Both the position numbers and the translations under genes were made by a program. This document shows, in pieces, positions 1 through 6,446 of a stretch of DNA of 8,083 nt. The notes under the pieces are model-generated. The model saw only the letters and a program-made list of their open reading frames with translations. It did not search any database and was not told where the DNA came from. The DNA comes from Sphingobacteriaceae bacterium (GTDB taxonomy: Bacteria > Bacteroidota > Bacteroidia > B-17B0 > Aurantibacillaceae). How positions within the stretch are numbered: position 1 is the stretch's first letter; each line of letters begins with the position of its first letter. The stretch covers positions 1 through 8,083 of the forward strand of contig JAHEYE010000158.1 of assembly GCA_023251695.1 (NCBI GenBank), written 5' to 3'.

Positions 1-464
1 CTGAAGAAGCAACCTACTTAGCAAAACTTTGCAAAAAAGTTTACATGATCGTCCGCCGAAGTGAAATGCGCGCGAGCAAAGCAATGCAGCACCGCGTATT
101 AAATACATCAAACATTGAAATTTTGTGGGACAGTGAAACTGAAGATATTTTGGGAGAAAAAGGCGTAGAAGGCGTCGTTGTAAAAAATCATAAAACGGGA
201 GAATCGAAAAAAATTACGGTAACAGGTTTCTTTGTGGCTATAGGTCACAAACCGAATACTGATATTTTTAAGGGGCAATTAGACATGGATGAATTAGGTT
301 ATATTCAAGTAATACCAGGCTCGTCTAAAACTAATATTAAAGGCGTATTTGCTGTAGGTGATGCACAGGATAAAACCTACCGTCAGGCCGTAACAGCAGC
401 GGGAAGCGGTTGTATGGGGGCTCTCGATGCTGAACGTTACCTGGCTGAAGAAGGCATTCATTAA
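1..464 (+). CDS. trxB: Thioredoxin reductase, C-terminal part (5' end outside window)
   Basis: Flavoprotein that transfers electrons from NADPH to thioredoxin in the cytoplasm. The reading frame is open from the window edge (first whole codon at 3) and about 153 residues are visible, roughly the second half of a typical 310-residue enzyme. The first visible residues, EEATYLAKLCKKVYMIVRRS, followed by EMRASKAM, match the end of the NADPH domain, where the paired arginines (RRSEMR) normally contact the NADP 2'-phosphate; the usual HRR reads VRR here. The segment FFVAIGHKPNT and the C-terminal FAD motif GVFAVGDAQD...YRQAVTAAGSGC are diagnostic of the family. The redox-active CxxC and the first FAD-binding glycine motif lie upstream and cannot be checked. 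The internal ATG at 45 is only a methionine inside the NADPH domain, not the gene start. The next gene starts 35 bp after the stop with no terminator visible. The family call is secure; the completeness of the gene is unknown. Confidence 0.95.
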   Translation, partial: EEATYLAKLCKKVYMIVRRSEMRASKAMQHRVLNTSNIEILWDSETEDILGEKGVEGVVVKNHKTGESKKITVTGFFVAIGHKPNTDIFKGQLDMDELGYIQVIPGSSKTNIKGVFAVGDAQDKTYRQAVTAAGSGCMGALDAERYLAEEGIH

Positions 465-499
465 TTGGACTTTAAAAGAATTTTTTGTAAATTTATTAT

Positions 500-1228
500 A
501 TGCGTTTCAAGGTTCTGATAGTTGTTTTTACCCTGATTTCGTTATGCGGAATGGCACAGCGTTTTGCCGACCAGATACCAGGTATAAAACGATATACTTC
601 CACCGAGGCCATTGATCCTGATTTTGGAATTAAAATGTATAACAAGCTGGTACCGTCTTTAGGTGGTGATTCCATCCGTTATAATAATGCGGGCTATAAT
701 TTACAGGGATGGCAGGAAGATTACTATATGAATGGGAATTTATTACACAAAGGTTTTTATGTAGATGGGCAGATAAAAGTGTTTAAGAACTACTTTGAAA
801 GCGGGCAAATTGAAAGAAGTATTGTTATAGCCGATCCTGCCCGCGCTTCGGTTGATATTTATTATCCGAGCGGAACTGTGCGTACACAAATTTTATATTT
901 CAGCGGCAATGCACAAAACGAATATTCATTTTTTCCGAATGGTAACAAAGCAACGGTAGTCGAGAAAGACAAAGATGCCCAATTTATTTACCGGAGCAGC
1001 CGTTACTATGAGAACGGAACTGCCGCTACTGAATTCTCACTCATCGATAAAAAAATAAAAAAATATTCGGATAAAGAATATTACGAAAATGGTAAATTAA
1101 AACAGGAAGGATATTCTTTATACAAACCCGAGACCAAAGACTACCAAAAAGAAGGTGAATGGGCCTATTACAACGAAAAAGGTCAGGTTGTGAAAAAAGA
1201 AAAGTACAGAAACGGAAAGCTTCAATAA
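500..1228 (+). CDS. Exported MORN/YwqK-type repeat protein
   Basis: 242 residues. The N-terminus (MRFKVLIVVFTLISLCGMAQ) is a signal peptide with a basic start, a hydrophobic core and a likely cleavage after GMAQ. The rest is a chain of imperfect MORN-variant repeats, each marked by an aromatic-aromatic-x-(N/S)-G core: YYMNG at residue 75, YFESG 98, YYPSG 121, FFPNG 144, YYENG 169, YYENG 194 and YYNEKG 223, with a last half unit YRNGKLQ at the C-terminus. Such proteins are often labelled 'toxin-antitoxin system YwqK family antitoxin', but no toxin lies nearby and the signal peptide makes a cytoplasmic antitoxin role unlikely. In the family these repeats form beta-hairpin ladders that bind partners or membranes; the actual partner is unknown. 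It starts 35 bp after trxB and may be read through from it. The ATG at 500 was chosen because it keeps the whole signal peptide. No Shine-Dalgarno motif is present. Function unassigned. Confidence 0.85.
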   Translation: MRFKVLIVVFTLISLCGMAQRFADQIPGIKRYTSTEAIDPDFGIKMYNKLVPSLGGDSIRYNNAGYNLQGWQEDYYMNGNLLHKGFYVDGQIKVFKNYFESGQIERSIVIADPARASVDIYYPSGTVRTQILYFSGNAQNEYSFFPNGNKATVVEKDKDAQFIYRSSRYYENGTAATEFSLIDKKIKKYSDKEYYENGKLKQEGYSLYKPETKDYQKEGEWAYYNEKGQVVKKEKYRNGKLQ

Positions 1229-1347
1229 CTAAATAGTAAATATTTATTTTTACTTTATCGTTTTAGTACAATTATAACCTTCCTCCAATATTTGCACTTT
1301 TTTAAACTGCTCTGATTATTATCATTATCTTTATTTGAATTTAAAGA
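1229..1347. other. AT-rich intergenic region upstream of the T9SS-substrate gene
   Basis: A 119-bp non-coding gap. No convincing terminator hairpin follows the MORN-repeat gene. The best promoter-like element is AATATTTG at 1287-1294, one base off the Bacteroidota -7 consensus TAnnTTTG; it would give a leader of about 48 nt, but no TTG-type -33 box lies at the right distance. The gap is long enough for the downstream pair to have its own promoter, but none can be fixed with confidence. Confidence 0.3.
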
Positions 1348-2550
1348 ATGATTTTTAAAACGAGATCTATGTTTGCTTATGGCGTCGCTTGCTTGGCGTC
1401 GTTATCATCATATATACTTGTGGGGCAGAATCTAATTCCTAATCCAAGTTTTGAAACAGCGGCATGGCCCCAGGCAAATTCAGGAAGTGCTGATTGGCTT
1501 ACAGGTCCAACTAATGTATTTGGAGCTGAAAATGCAAGAACAGGAACGCAATATATGGGGGAATCCATGGGACGATCCCCGGCTGGCGGGTCAACTGATT
1601 TCAGGGAATATATTAAAAACAACCTGACAAGCCCTCTTGTAGCCGGAACCACTTACGAATGTTCGATCTACGTTTCATTATCTGAGAATTATGGCTCTTA
1701 CGCCTGCAATAGTATTGGATTTGTAACAACAACTACCAGTCCTTATTATGCTTTTAGTAATGCGCCCATACCTTTAACGCCTGTTTATGCCACACCAACA
1801 ACCATGACCAGTAAAACGGGATGGACACAGGTGATCGGTACTTTCGTTGCTTCAGCAGCGGATAGCTGGGTTACGATTGGCAATTTTAATACACAAAACG
1901 GTACCAACTGGTTGTATGTTGGACCTGCTACAGGTTTTTATTACGGATATTATTTCATGGATGATGCCTGTCTTGGTTTACCCGGAACCTGCGGAATAAT
2001 TTTACCTGTTGAACTGCTTTCCTTTGAAGGGATAGCGGAGAGCCGAAAGGTAAAACTTAATTGGAAAACAGCTACTGAACTGAATTGCAAATATTTTAAA
2101 TTGGAAAGAAGCAACGACGGAAAGACATTTACCGAGATTGGAAAAATAAAGGGTTGCGGTACATCAAATGTAGAACAGCAATACAGCTATACTGATGAGA
2201 ATCCTGTGTTCGGGCAAATAAATTATTACCGTTTGAGGGAATATGATACTAACGGCAAATCCAATTATTCAAATATGGTAGCTATACAAGCTCAGGGCGA
2301 CATGAATATTTTCATAAACGTTTTTCCTGTTCCTTCTGAAAATGATCTTACCCTTGAGTTTAACGGCAATAACTCGGAGTCCACACTTTATGTTTACAAT
2401 TCAAAAGGGGAACTTATTCATGAAAAAACAGGAACAGGTTATAATAAGATCGAATTATATGGAATGGCATCCGGAAATTATATGGCAGTACTTTTAAATG
2501 CTGAAGGCAAAACCTTCACTAAAAAATTTATTGTTACAGGACAAGATTAA
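1348..2550 (+). CDS. Secreted T9SS substrate: jelly-roll-like domain, Fn3-like domain, type A sorting domain
   Basis: 400 residues. A signal peptide (about 1-27, with KTR before the hydrophobic stretch and a likely cut after LVGQ) carries it through Sec. Residues 28-210 start with NLIPNPSFE and end with YYFMDDACLG. These are typical edges of the galactose-binding/CBM-like beta-sandwich found in many Bacteroidota surface proteins, with the internal match DFREYIKNNLTSPLVAGTTY. Residues 219-313 (LPVELLSFEG, LNWKTATELN, YFKLERSNDGKTF, INYYRLREYD) are the Fn3-like module that usually precedes the sorting signal. Residues about 322-400 form the T9SS C-terminal domain: FPVPSENDLTLEF, an inner strand LYVYNSKGELI, LYGMASGNYMAVL, and the closing TKKFIVTGQD. 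The family pattern predicts export across the outer membrane, removal of the sorting domain and anchoring or release at the surface. The ligand is unknown and no catalytic residues are apparent. A second ATG at 1369 would shorten the basic n-region, so 1348 is preferred. The stop abuts the next start. Confidence 0.9.
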   Translation: MIFKTRSMFAYGVACLASLSSYILVGQNLIPNPSFETAAWPQANSGSADWLTGPTNVFGAENARTGTQYMGESMGRSPAGGSTDFREYIKNNLTSPLVAGTTYECSIYVSLSENYGSYACNSIGFVTTTTSPYYAFSNAPIPLTPVYATPTTMTSKTGWTQVIGTFVASAADSWVTIGNFNTQNGTNWLYVGPATGFYYGYYFMDDACLGLPGTCGIILPVELLSFEGIAESRKVKLNWKTATELNCKYFKLERSNDGKTFTEIGKIKGCGTSNVEQQYSYTDENPVFGQINYYRLREYDTNGKSNYSNMVAIQAQGDMNIFINVFPVPSENDLTLEFNGNNSESTLYVYNSKGELIHEKTGTGYNKIELYGMASGNYMAVLLNAEGKTFTKKFIVTGQD

Positions 2551-2925
2551 ATGAATAGAACAGTTTTAATAATTGGAATCATACTTTGCGTGGCTGTGAG
2601 CTATGGGCAAAGCAATGCAGTGAATTTTACGACAGAAACCCTCGAATACGTGGCTGCTGTTTACGATCCGATCAGTGAAGAGACTCAGGTTGAATTTAAA
2701 ACCACTGATAATCATAAAAGAATCTTTTATTACAGTAAGAATGATACATTGAAGCTGGAAGAACAGTTTTTTAACTTACCTGTCCAACCTATTACCGAGG
2801 TCGGCAAAAACCTTTCCAAATCTGAACTTATAGGGAAAAGATACCAGATTACCTATTCGGCATTAACGGAACAGTCCACAAAATACTGTTGTTTTAAAAT
2901 GCAAGCCTATACCCTAGCAGAATAA
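2551..2925 (+). CDS. Small exported protein of unknown function
   Basis: 124 residues; I do not recognise a family. Residues 1-20 (MNRTVLIIGIILCVAVSYGQ) form a clear signal peptide with likely cleavage after YGQ, leaving a mature protein of about 104 residues. The mature part alternates polar and aromatic residues in short beta-like runs (TQVEFKTTDNHKRIFYYSKN), has a vicinal cysteine pair (KYCCFKM) near the C-terminus, and no membrane segment. No lipobox cysteine is present, so a periplasmic or secreted soluble protein is likely. It lacks a T9SS sorting domain. Its ATG is the base right after the TAA of the preceding gene (TAAATG), so translation is probably coupled and the two may work together, for example as an accessory to the surface protein; that role is inference from position only. 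The reading frame and signal peptide make it a credible gene. Confidence 0.75.
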   Translation: MNRTVLIIGIILCVAVSYGQSNAVNFTTETLEYVAAVYDPISEETQVEFKTTDNHKRIFYYSKNDTLKLEEQFFNLPVQPITEVGKNLSKSELIGKRYQITYSALTEQSTKYCCFKMQAYTLAE

Positions 2926-3034
2926 ATCAGCCGGATCACCTTCCGAATAATCAACAAGCCTATCTTAACATCTTACTCAATTTTATCATTAGTAACTCCT
3001 TTATTTTTTCAATTTTATATTGATTAAAAACATC

Positions 3035-4471
3035 ATGCGGATTTTATTTTTTTTACTGGTTCCTCTTTTTTCATTTGCTCAAACTGTAACTATCGAGCAA
3101 GTTGTGGAAACGTGGAAAGCTGACAAAGTCTTATACAACAGCACATTTGCTTTTTGTGTGATGGATGCAATAAGCGGGGAAATTATTAAAGAGCACAATT
3201 CTCACGTTTCGGTAATTCCTGCGAGCACACTTAAAGTGGTAACCACCGGCGCTGCACTTGGAACGCTTGGGAAATTTTACCGTTACGATACCCGCATTTA
3301 TTTTACCGGAAGTTTCGATAAAGCAACAGGTGTTTTAAACGGCGATATCATTATCCGCGGTTCCGGCGATCCCACCTTAAATTCGGAATTATTTAAAAAC
3401 AAGAAAGACAGCACGGATGTTACTTATAAATGGGCAGAGATTCTTTCGCAAAAAGGTTTAAAAGAATTAAAAGGAAAAATTATTGCTGATGCTTCATGCT
3501 ATGAACAGCATATTCCTGCTAATTGGATTTGGGGGGATATCAGTAATTATTTTGGTGTGGCACCTTGCGGTTTATCCTTCAGTGATAATTTATACAGCAT
3601 TATTTTTGAAAGTAAGGAAACCGGAAGCAAAGCAACCATTATAGATGTAAAACCAAAATACAAAAGCATTACGCTTGTACATGATGATGATGTAAAAGCC
3701 GCCGGAAAAGAAGACGATGCTTACGTTACGGGTGATCCCTTCGGAAATAAAAAAAGAGTAAAAGGAACCATTCCTCCCAATAAAAAAGAACTCGAAGTGC
3801 GCGCTGCCCTACCCGACCCTGCTTTGTTGTGTGCAGAATTTCTGGAAACATCTTTAAACACATTAGGAATAAAAACACCATCACTTTGCGCTCAAAGTAA
3901 TTATGATTCTGAAAATACTGATATAAAAAAAGAAAAAGTGCTTATACACTCCCACTTTTCTTCTGCACTCGAAAAAATTGTTTATTACACCAATCTTACT
4001 TCTAACAATTTATTTTGCGAAACACTTTTGAAAACAATTGGCAAAGGCAGCAATTATTCAGGTATAGATAAAACAAAAGACTATTGGAAGAACAAAGGCC
4101 TCGATGTTTCTGAATTATACATGGTCGACGGCAACGGATTATCGCGCGCCAATACCGTCACGACACACTTCGAAGCAAGTCTGCTTCAAAAAATGTATAA
4201 CGATTCGCTACTCTTTAAACCATTTTACAATTCATTACCTCAGGCCGGACTCAGCGGCAGCATGAAAAATATTGGTAAAGGAACTTTTATCGAAAAAAAC
4301 ATGCATGCTAAAACCGGATATATCAGCCGCGCCCGCGGTTATTGCGGGTATGTAAAAACAAAAGCCGGCAAAGACCTCACTTTTTCGGTATTATTCAATA
4401 ATTACAATTGCAATCCGAGCGAAATGAAGGGGAAAATTGAGACGTTCCTGGTTGCGCTTGCTGATTTATAA
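3035..4471 (+). CDS. dacB: D-alanyl-D-alanine carboxypeptidase/endopeptidase, PBP4 type (family S13)
   Basis: Periplasmic serine penicillin-binding protein that trims terminal D-Ala from peptidoglycan stem peptides and cleaves DD-crosslinks. From the ATG at 3035 it is 478 residues, normal for the family. The start MRILFFLLVPLFSFAQ is a signal peptide. All three active-site motifs are intact: SxxK as STLK at residues 64-67 (inside VIPASTLKVVTTGAAL), SxN as SNN at 323-325 (YTNLTSNNLFCE), and KTG at 426-428 (HAKTGYISRARGY). The VDGNGLSR segment at about 364-371 and the IIRGSGDPTL strand at about 106-115 are also typical of S13 enzymes. The long stretch between the first two motifs holds the accessory domains of PBP4 proteins. 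An in-frame TTG at 3020 would add five residues, but it falls in an AT-rich stretch that may be promoter DNA, and the ATG already gives a full signal peptide. An 18-bp gap separates it from the YihY-family gene. Confidence 0.93.
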   Translation: MRILFFLLVPLFSFAQTVTIEQVVETWKADKVLYNSTFAFCVMDAISGEIIKEHNSHVSVIPASTLKVVTTGAALGTLGKFYRYDTRIYFTGSFDKATGVLNGDIIIRGSGDPTLNSELFKNKKDSTDVTYKWAEILSQKGLKELKGKIIADASCYEQHIPANWIWGDISNYFGVAPCGLSFSDNLYSIIFESKETGSKATIIDVKPKYKSITLVHDDDVKAAGKEDDAYVTGDPFGNKKRVKGTIPPNKKELEVRAALPDPALLCAEFLETSLNTLGIKTPSLCAQSNYDSENTDIKKEKVLIHSHFSSALEKIVYYTNLTSNNLFCETLLKTIGKGSNYSGIDKTKDYWKNKGLDVSELYMVDGNGLSRANTVTTHFEASLLQKMYNDSLLFKPFYNSLPQAGLSGSMKNIGKGTFIEKNMHAKTGYISRARGYCGYVKTKAGKDLTFSVLFNNYNCNPSEMKGKIETFLVALADL

Positions 4472-4489
4472 TTCGTATTTTTGTAAGAT
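4452..4489 (+). promoter_or_regulatory. Putative Bacteroidota-type promoter for the YihY-DUF5683-dapB run
   Basis: TATTTTTG at 4476-4483 is a perfect match to the Bacteroidota -7 consensus TAnnTTTG. A TTG at 4452-4454, still inside the end of dacB, lies 21 bp upstream, within the spacing reported for -33 boxes in this phylum. Transcription would start about 5-7 bases after the box, at or next to the ATG at 4490, giving a leaderless or nearly leaderless mRNA. The -7 match is seen directly; promoter activity is inferred. Confidence 0.5.
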
Positions 4490-5809
4490 ATGGCTAACGT
4501 AGTCACAGTATTAAAAAAAGGCTGGAGTTTCTTAACCGAACAGTTATGGGTTGTCCGTTTAGACAAGATGAACAAGCGCCATGGCTTTTTCGTAAAACAG
4601 ATTCGTGTTTTTTCTTTAGCCATAAAAGGTTTTAATGAAGACAAATGCTTAACGCGTGCCACTGCCCTAACCTTTTATACTTTATTTTCTATTGTGCCCG
4701 TTTTAGCTTTGATGTTCGCAATAGCAAAAGGTCTAGGTTACCATGAAGAATTAAAAAAGCAAATTTCTGAAGGTTCATCGCAATACTCAACTGTATTAAA
4801 TCAAGCGTTCATTTATGCCGACTCTATGTTGCAAAATGCAAAAGGCGGCGTAATTGCAGGATTTGGAGCTGTATTATTATTATGGTCAGTAATATCTTTA
4901 TTAATGAACATTGAAACAAGCTTCAATGATATTTGGGAAATAAAAAAAGGCAGAACCTGGTACCGGAAGGTTACAGATTATCTTACCATCATGTTTATTG
5001 CTCCTATTTTTTTAATTGTTTCGGGTGGTTTAACAGCTTACATTCAAATCAGGGTCGACGATGTGCATGTGATTGCAGGAGCCTCCCCTTTCATTTTAAA
5101 ATTAATTTCATTTTTAATGCTGTGCGGTGTATTTACTTTTTTATATGTGGTACTTCCGAATACAAGAGTCAATTTCAAATCGGCTTTTACTGCCGCTGTT
5201 TTTGCTACCATTTTATTTGAATTATTGCAATGGATTTACGTGAGCTTTCAAATTGGCACCATGCGCATGAACGCCATTTACGGAAGTTTCGCTGCCTTAC
5301 CATTATTCTTAATATGGATTCAGTACAGTTGGTACATTGTTTTATTTGGTGCGGAGTTGGCTTTTGCTAATCAAAATGTTGACCATTATGAATTGGAAAA
5401 TGAAATTAAAAACATCAGCGTCCGTTACAAGCGGGTTATTGCTTTGATGATTTGTAATAACGTAGTTAAAAATTTCCAATCGGATAACGCGCCTTTAACT
5501 GCGGTTGAAATAGCTCAGCGGCTTGATGTTCCAATCCGTTTGGCGCGTACTGTGATAAATGAATTGGTGGAAACTAAAATATTATCGGAAGTAAAAATTG
5601 CTAACGACAAAGATACAGCCTACCAGCCGGGTATTTCCGATTCGTTGCTTACCATAAAATTTATCATTAATAAACTGGATGAAAACGGAGTTAACGAATT
5701 ACCGATTACAAATCCAAATGAATTACAAACCATTAACAGGCTGCTCAACGATTTGGATAACGTGATGCGGGACGAAAAAGGAAACGTATTAATCAAAGAC
5801 ATTGCATAG
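4490..5809 (+). CDS. YihY/BrkB-family (UPF0761) inner-membrane protein with C-terminal winged-helix-like extension
   Basis: 439 residues. The family was once misnamed RNase BN and its biochemical function is not firmly known. The core shows about six hydrophobic segments, roughly residues 60-82, 118-142, 162-187, 200-222, 228-254 and 265-293. Family signatures include RATALTFYTLFSIVPVLAL (56-74), the SLLMNIETSFNDIWEI stretch (136-151), the YVVLPNTRV loop (219-227), and YGSFAALPLFLIWIQYSWY (264-282) followed by LFGAELA. The E. coli protein is about 290 residues; this one has about 145 extra. Residues 310-395 look helical, with a helix-turn-helix-like stretch (PLTAVEIAQRLDVPIRLART, then INELVETKILSE), probably a cytosolic winged helix. 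The last 40 residues are charged. There is no signal peptide; about 55 mostly cytosolic residues come first. A likely promoter lies immediately upstream, and the stop overlaps the next start by one base. The family call is firm; the physiological role is open. Confidence 0.9.
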   Translation: MANVVTVLKKGWSFLTEQLWVVRLDKMNKRHGFFVKQIRVFSLAIKGFNEDKCLTRATALTFYTLFSIVPVLALMFAIAKGLGYHEELKKQISEGSSQYSTVLNQAFIYADSMLQNAKGGVIAGFGAVLLLWSVISLLMNIETSFNDIWEIKKGRTWYRKVTDYLTIMFIAPIFLIVSGGLTAYIQIRVDDVHVIAGASPFILKLISFLMLCGVFTFLYVVLPNTRVNFKSAFTAAVFATILFELLQWIYVSFQIGTMRMNAIYGSFAALPLFLIWIQYSWYIVLFGAELAFANQNVDHYELENEIKNISVRYKRVIALMICNNVVKNFQSDNAPLTAVEIAQRLDVPIRLARTVINELVETKILSEVKIANDKDTAYQPGISDSLLTIKFIINKLDENGVNELPITNPNELQTINRLLNDLDNVMRDEKGNVLIKDIA

Positions 5810-6408
5810 TGCAAATCCGTCAATCTATACTTTTAATATTCCTGTTATTTCTTGGAGCTTCCGTTTTTTCGCAGGCGGATACTGTTAAAGCCGGAAAAAC
5901 AAAAAGCAAAAAAGCGATTTACCGTGAAGCACGAAAAGCCACTATTATGAGTGCTGTTATTCCGGGACTCGGTCAGGCCTACAACCGTAAATGGTGGAAA
6001 GTACCCATCGTTTACGCGGGGCTCGGCGGTTTTGGATATTTATTGGCGACCAATCAGCAAAAATTTTCTTTCTATGGGAAAAATTTAAAAGCTGAAAACG
6101 ATGGTGACCCAAATACAATTAACGAAACTAAATACAATAGCGATCAGTTATTAAGTCTGAAAAACGATTACCGCAAGTACCGCGATTTAGGCGTTATTGG
6201 GTGTGCTATTATTTATGTGTTGAATATTGTGGACGCGAATGTGGATGCCCACTTAAAAACATTTGATGTAAGTGATGATCTGAGTCTGGAGTTAAAACCT
6301 TATAATAATTTATTTTATTCAAATAATTCTTATGGATTACAAACAGGAATAACATTAAATTTGAGATTACACAATAAGCCACAGATTTCACAGATTACCA
6401 CAGATTAA
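5809..6408 (+). CDS. DUF5683 family exported/membrane protein, GTG start
   Basis: 199 residues; the family has no established function. The GTG at 5809 shares its G with the TAG stop of the preceding gene (TAGTG), a classic coupling overlap. It is needed because the next in-frame methionine (about 5947) would remove the whole signal sequence (QIRQSILLIFLLFLGASVFS, likely cut after SQ). The family hallmark SAVIPGLGQAYNRKWWKVPI at 48-67 leads into a hydrophobic stretch ending at about residue 80. A second hydrophobic segment (129-141, VIGCAIIYVLNIV) is followed by the conserved DANVDAHLKTFDVSDDLSL. The natural end appears to be near residue 188 (ITLNLRLHN). The last residues, PQISQITTD, and the stop codon are encoded by a dispersed-repeat-like inverted repeat that runs into the intergenic space, so the C-terminus looks replaced or extended. 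dapB follows 38 bp later, an order I recall as common in this phylum. Confidence 0.88.
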   Translation: MQIRQSILLIFLLFLGASVFSQADTVKAGKTKSKKAIYREARKATIMSAVIPGLGQAYNRKWWKVPIVYAGLGGFGYLLATNQQKFSFYGKNLKAENDGDPNTINETKYNSDQLLSLKNDYRKYRDLGVIGCAIIYVLNIVDANVDAHLKTFDVSDDLSLELKPYNNLFYSNNSYGLQTGITLNLRLHNKPQISQITTD

Positions 6409-6427
6409 ATCCGTGTAAATCCGCGGC
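6379..6427. repeat. CACAGATT-type inverted repeat overlapping the DUF5683 gene end
   Basis: Three direct copies of CACAGATT (starting at 6380, 6389 and 6399) are followed by two inverted variants, AATCCGTG at 6408-6415 and AATCCGCG at 6418-6425. The outer arms pair over about 18 bases: CCACAGATTTCACAGATT at 6379-6396 against the reverse complement of the right side, CCGCGGATTTACACGGATT. They differ only by A/G changes and one extra base. Those changes become G-U pairs only in RNA read from the minus strand. Such CACAGATT/AATCTGTG blocks are, from memory, a common dispersed repeat in Bacteroidota and other environmental genomes. In an mRNA from the DUF5683 gene it could still fold just before dapB. 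Confidence 0.65.
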
Positions 6428-6446
6428 TAAAATTTAAATAAACTAT

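Noticed and set aside
427..615. Short + strand frame bridging the trxB end and the MORN-protein start
   Set aside because: It overlaps the end of trxB and the signal peptide of the next gene, both supported by motifs; no independent coding evidence.
500..1228. Toxin-antitoxin system suggested by the YwqK-like repeats
   Set aside because: The protein has a signal peptide and neither neighbour resembles a toxin; the repeat type alone does not support it.
1377..1652. Open frame on the minus strand inside the T9SS-substrate gene
   Set aside because: It lies wholly within a well-supported + strand gene with domain matches along its length, and its own translation has no signal or family resemblance.
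2933..2950. Possible terminator hairpin after the small exported gene (CGGA...TCCG)
   Set aside because: Only four base pairs around a six-base loop and no T-run; too weak to call.
3020..3034. TTG as the start of dacB
   Set aside because: It adds only five residues; the ATG at 3035 gives a compact, typical signal peptide, and the TTG sits in AT-rich DNA more likely to be promoter.
6379..6427. CRISPR-like array from the three CACAGATT copies
   Set aside because: Units are 8 bases with 1-2 base gaps and no spacers; the block is an inverted repeat.
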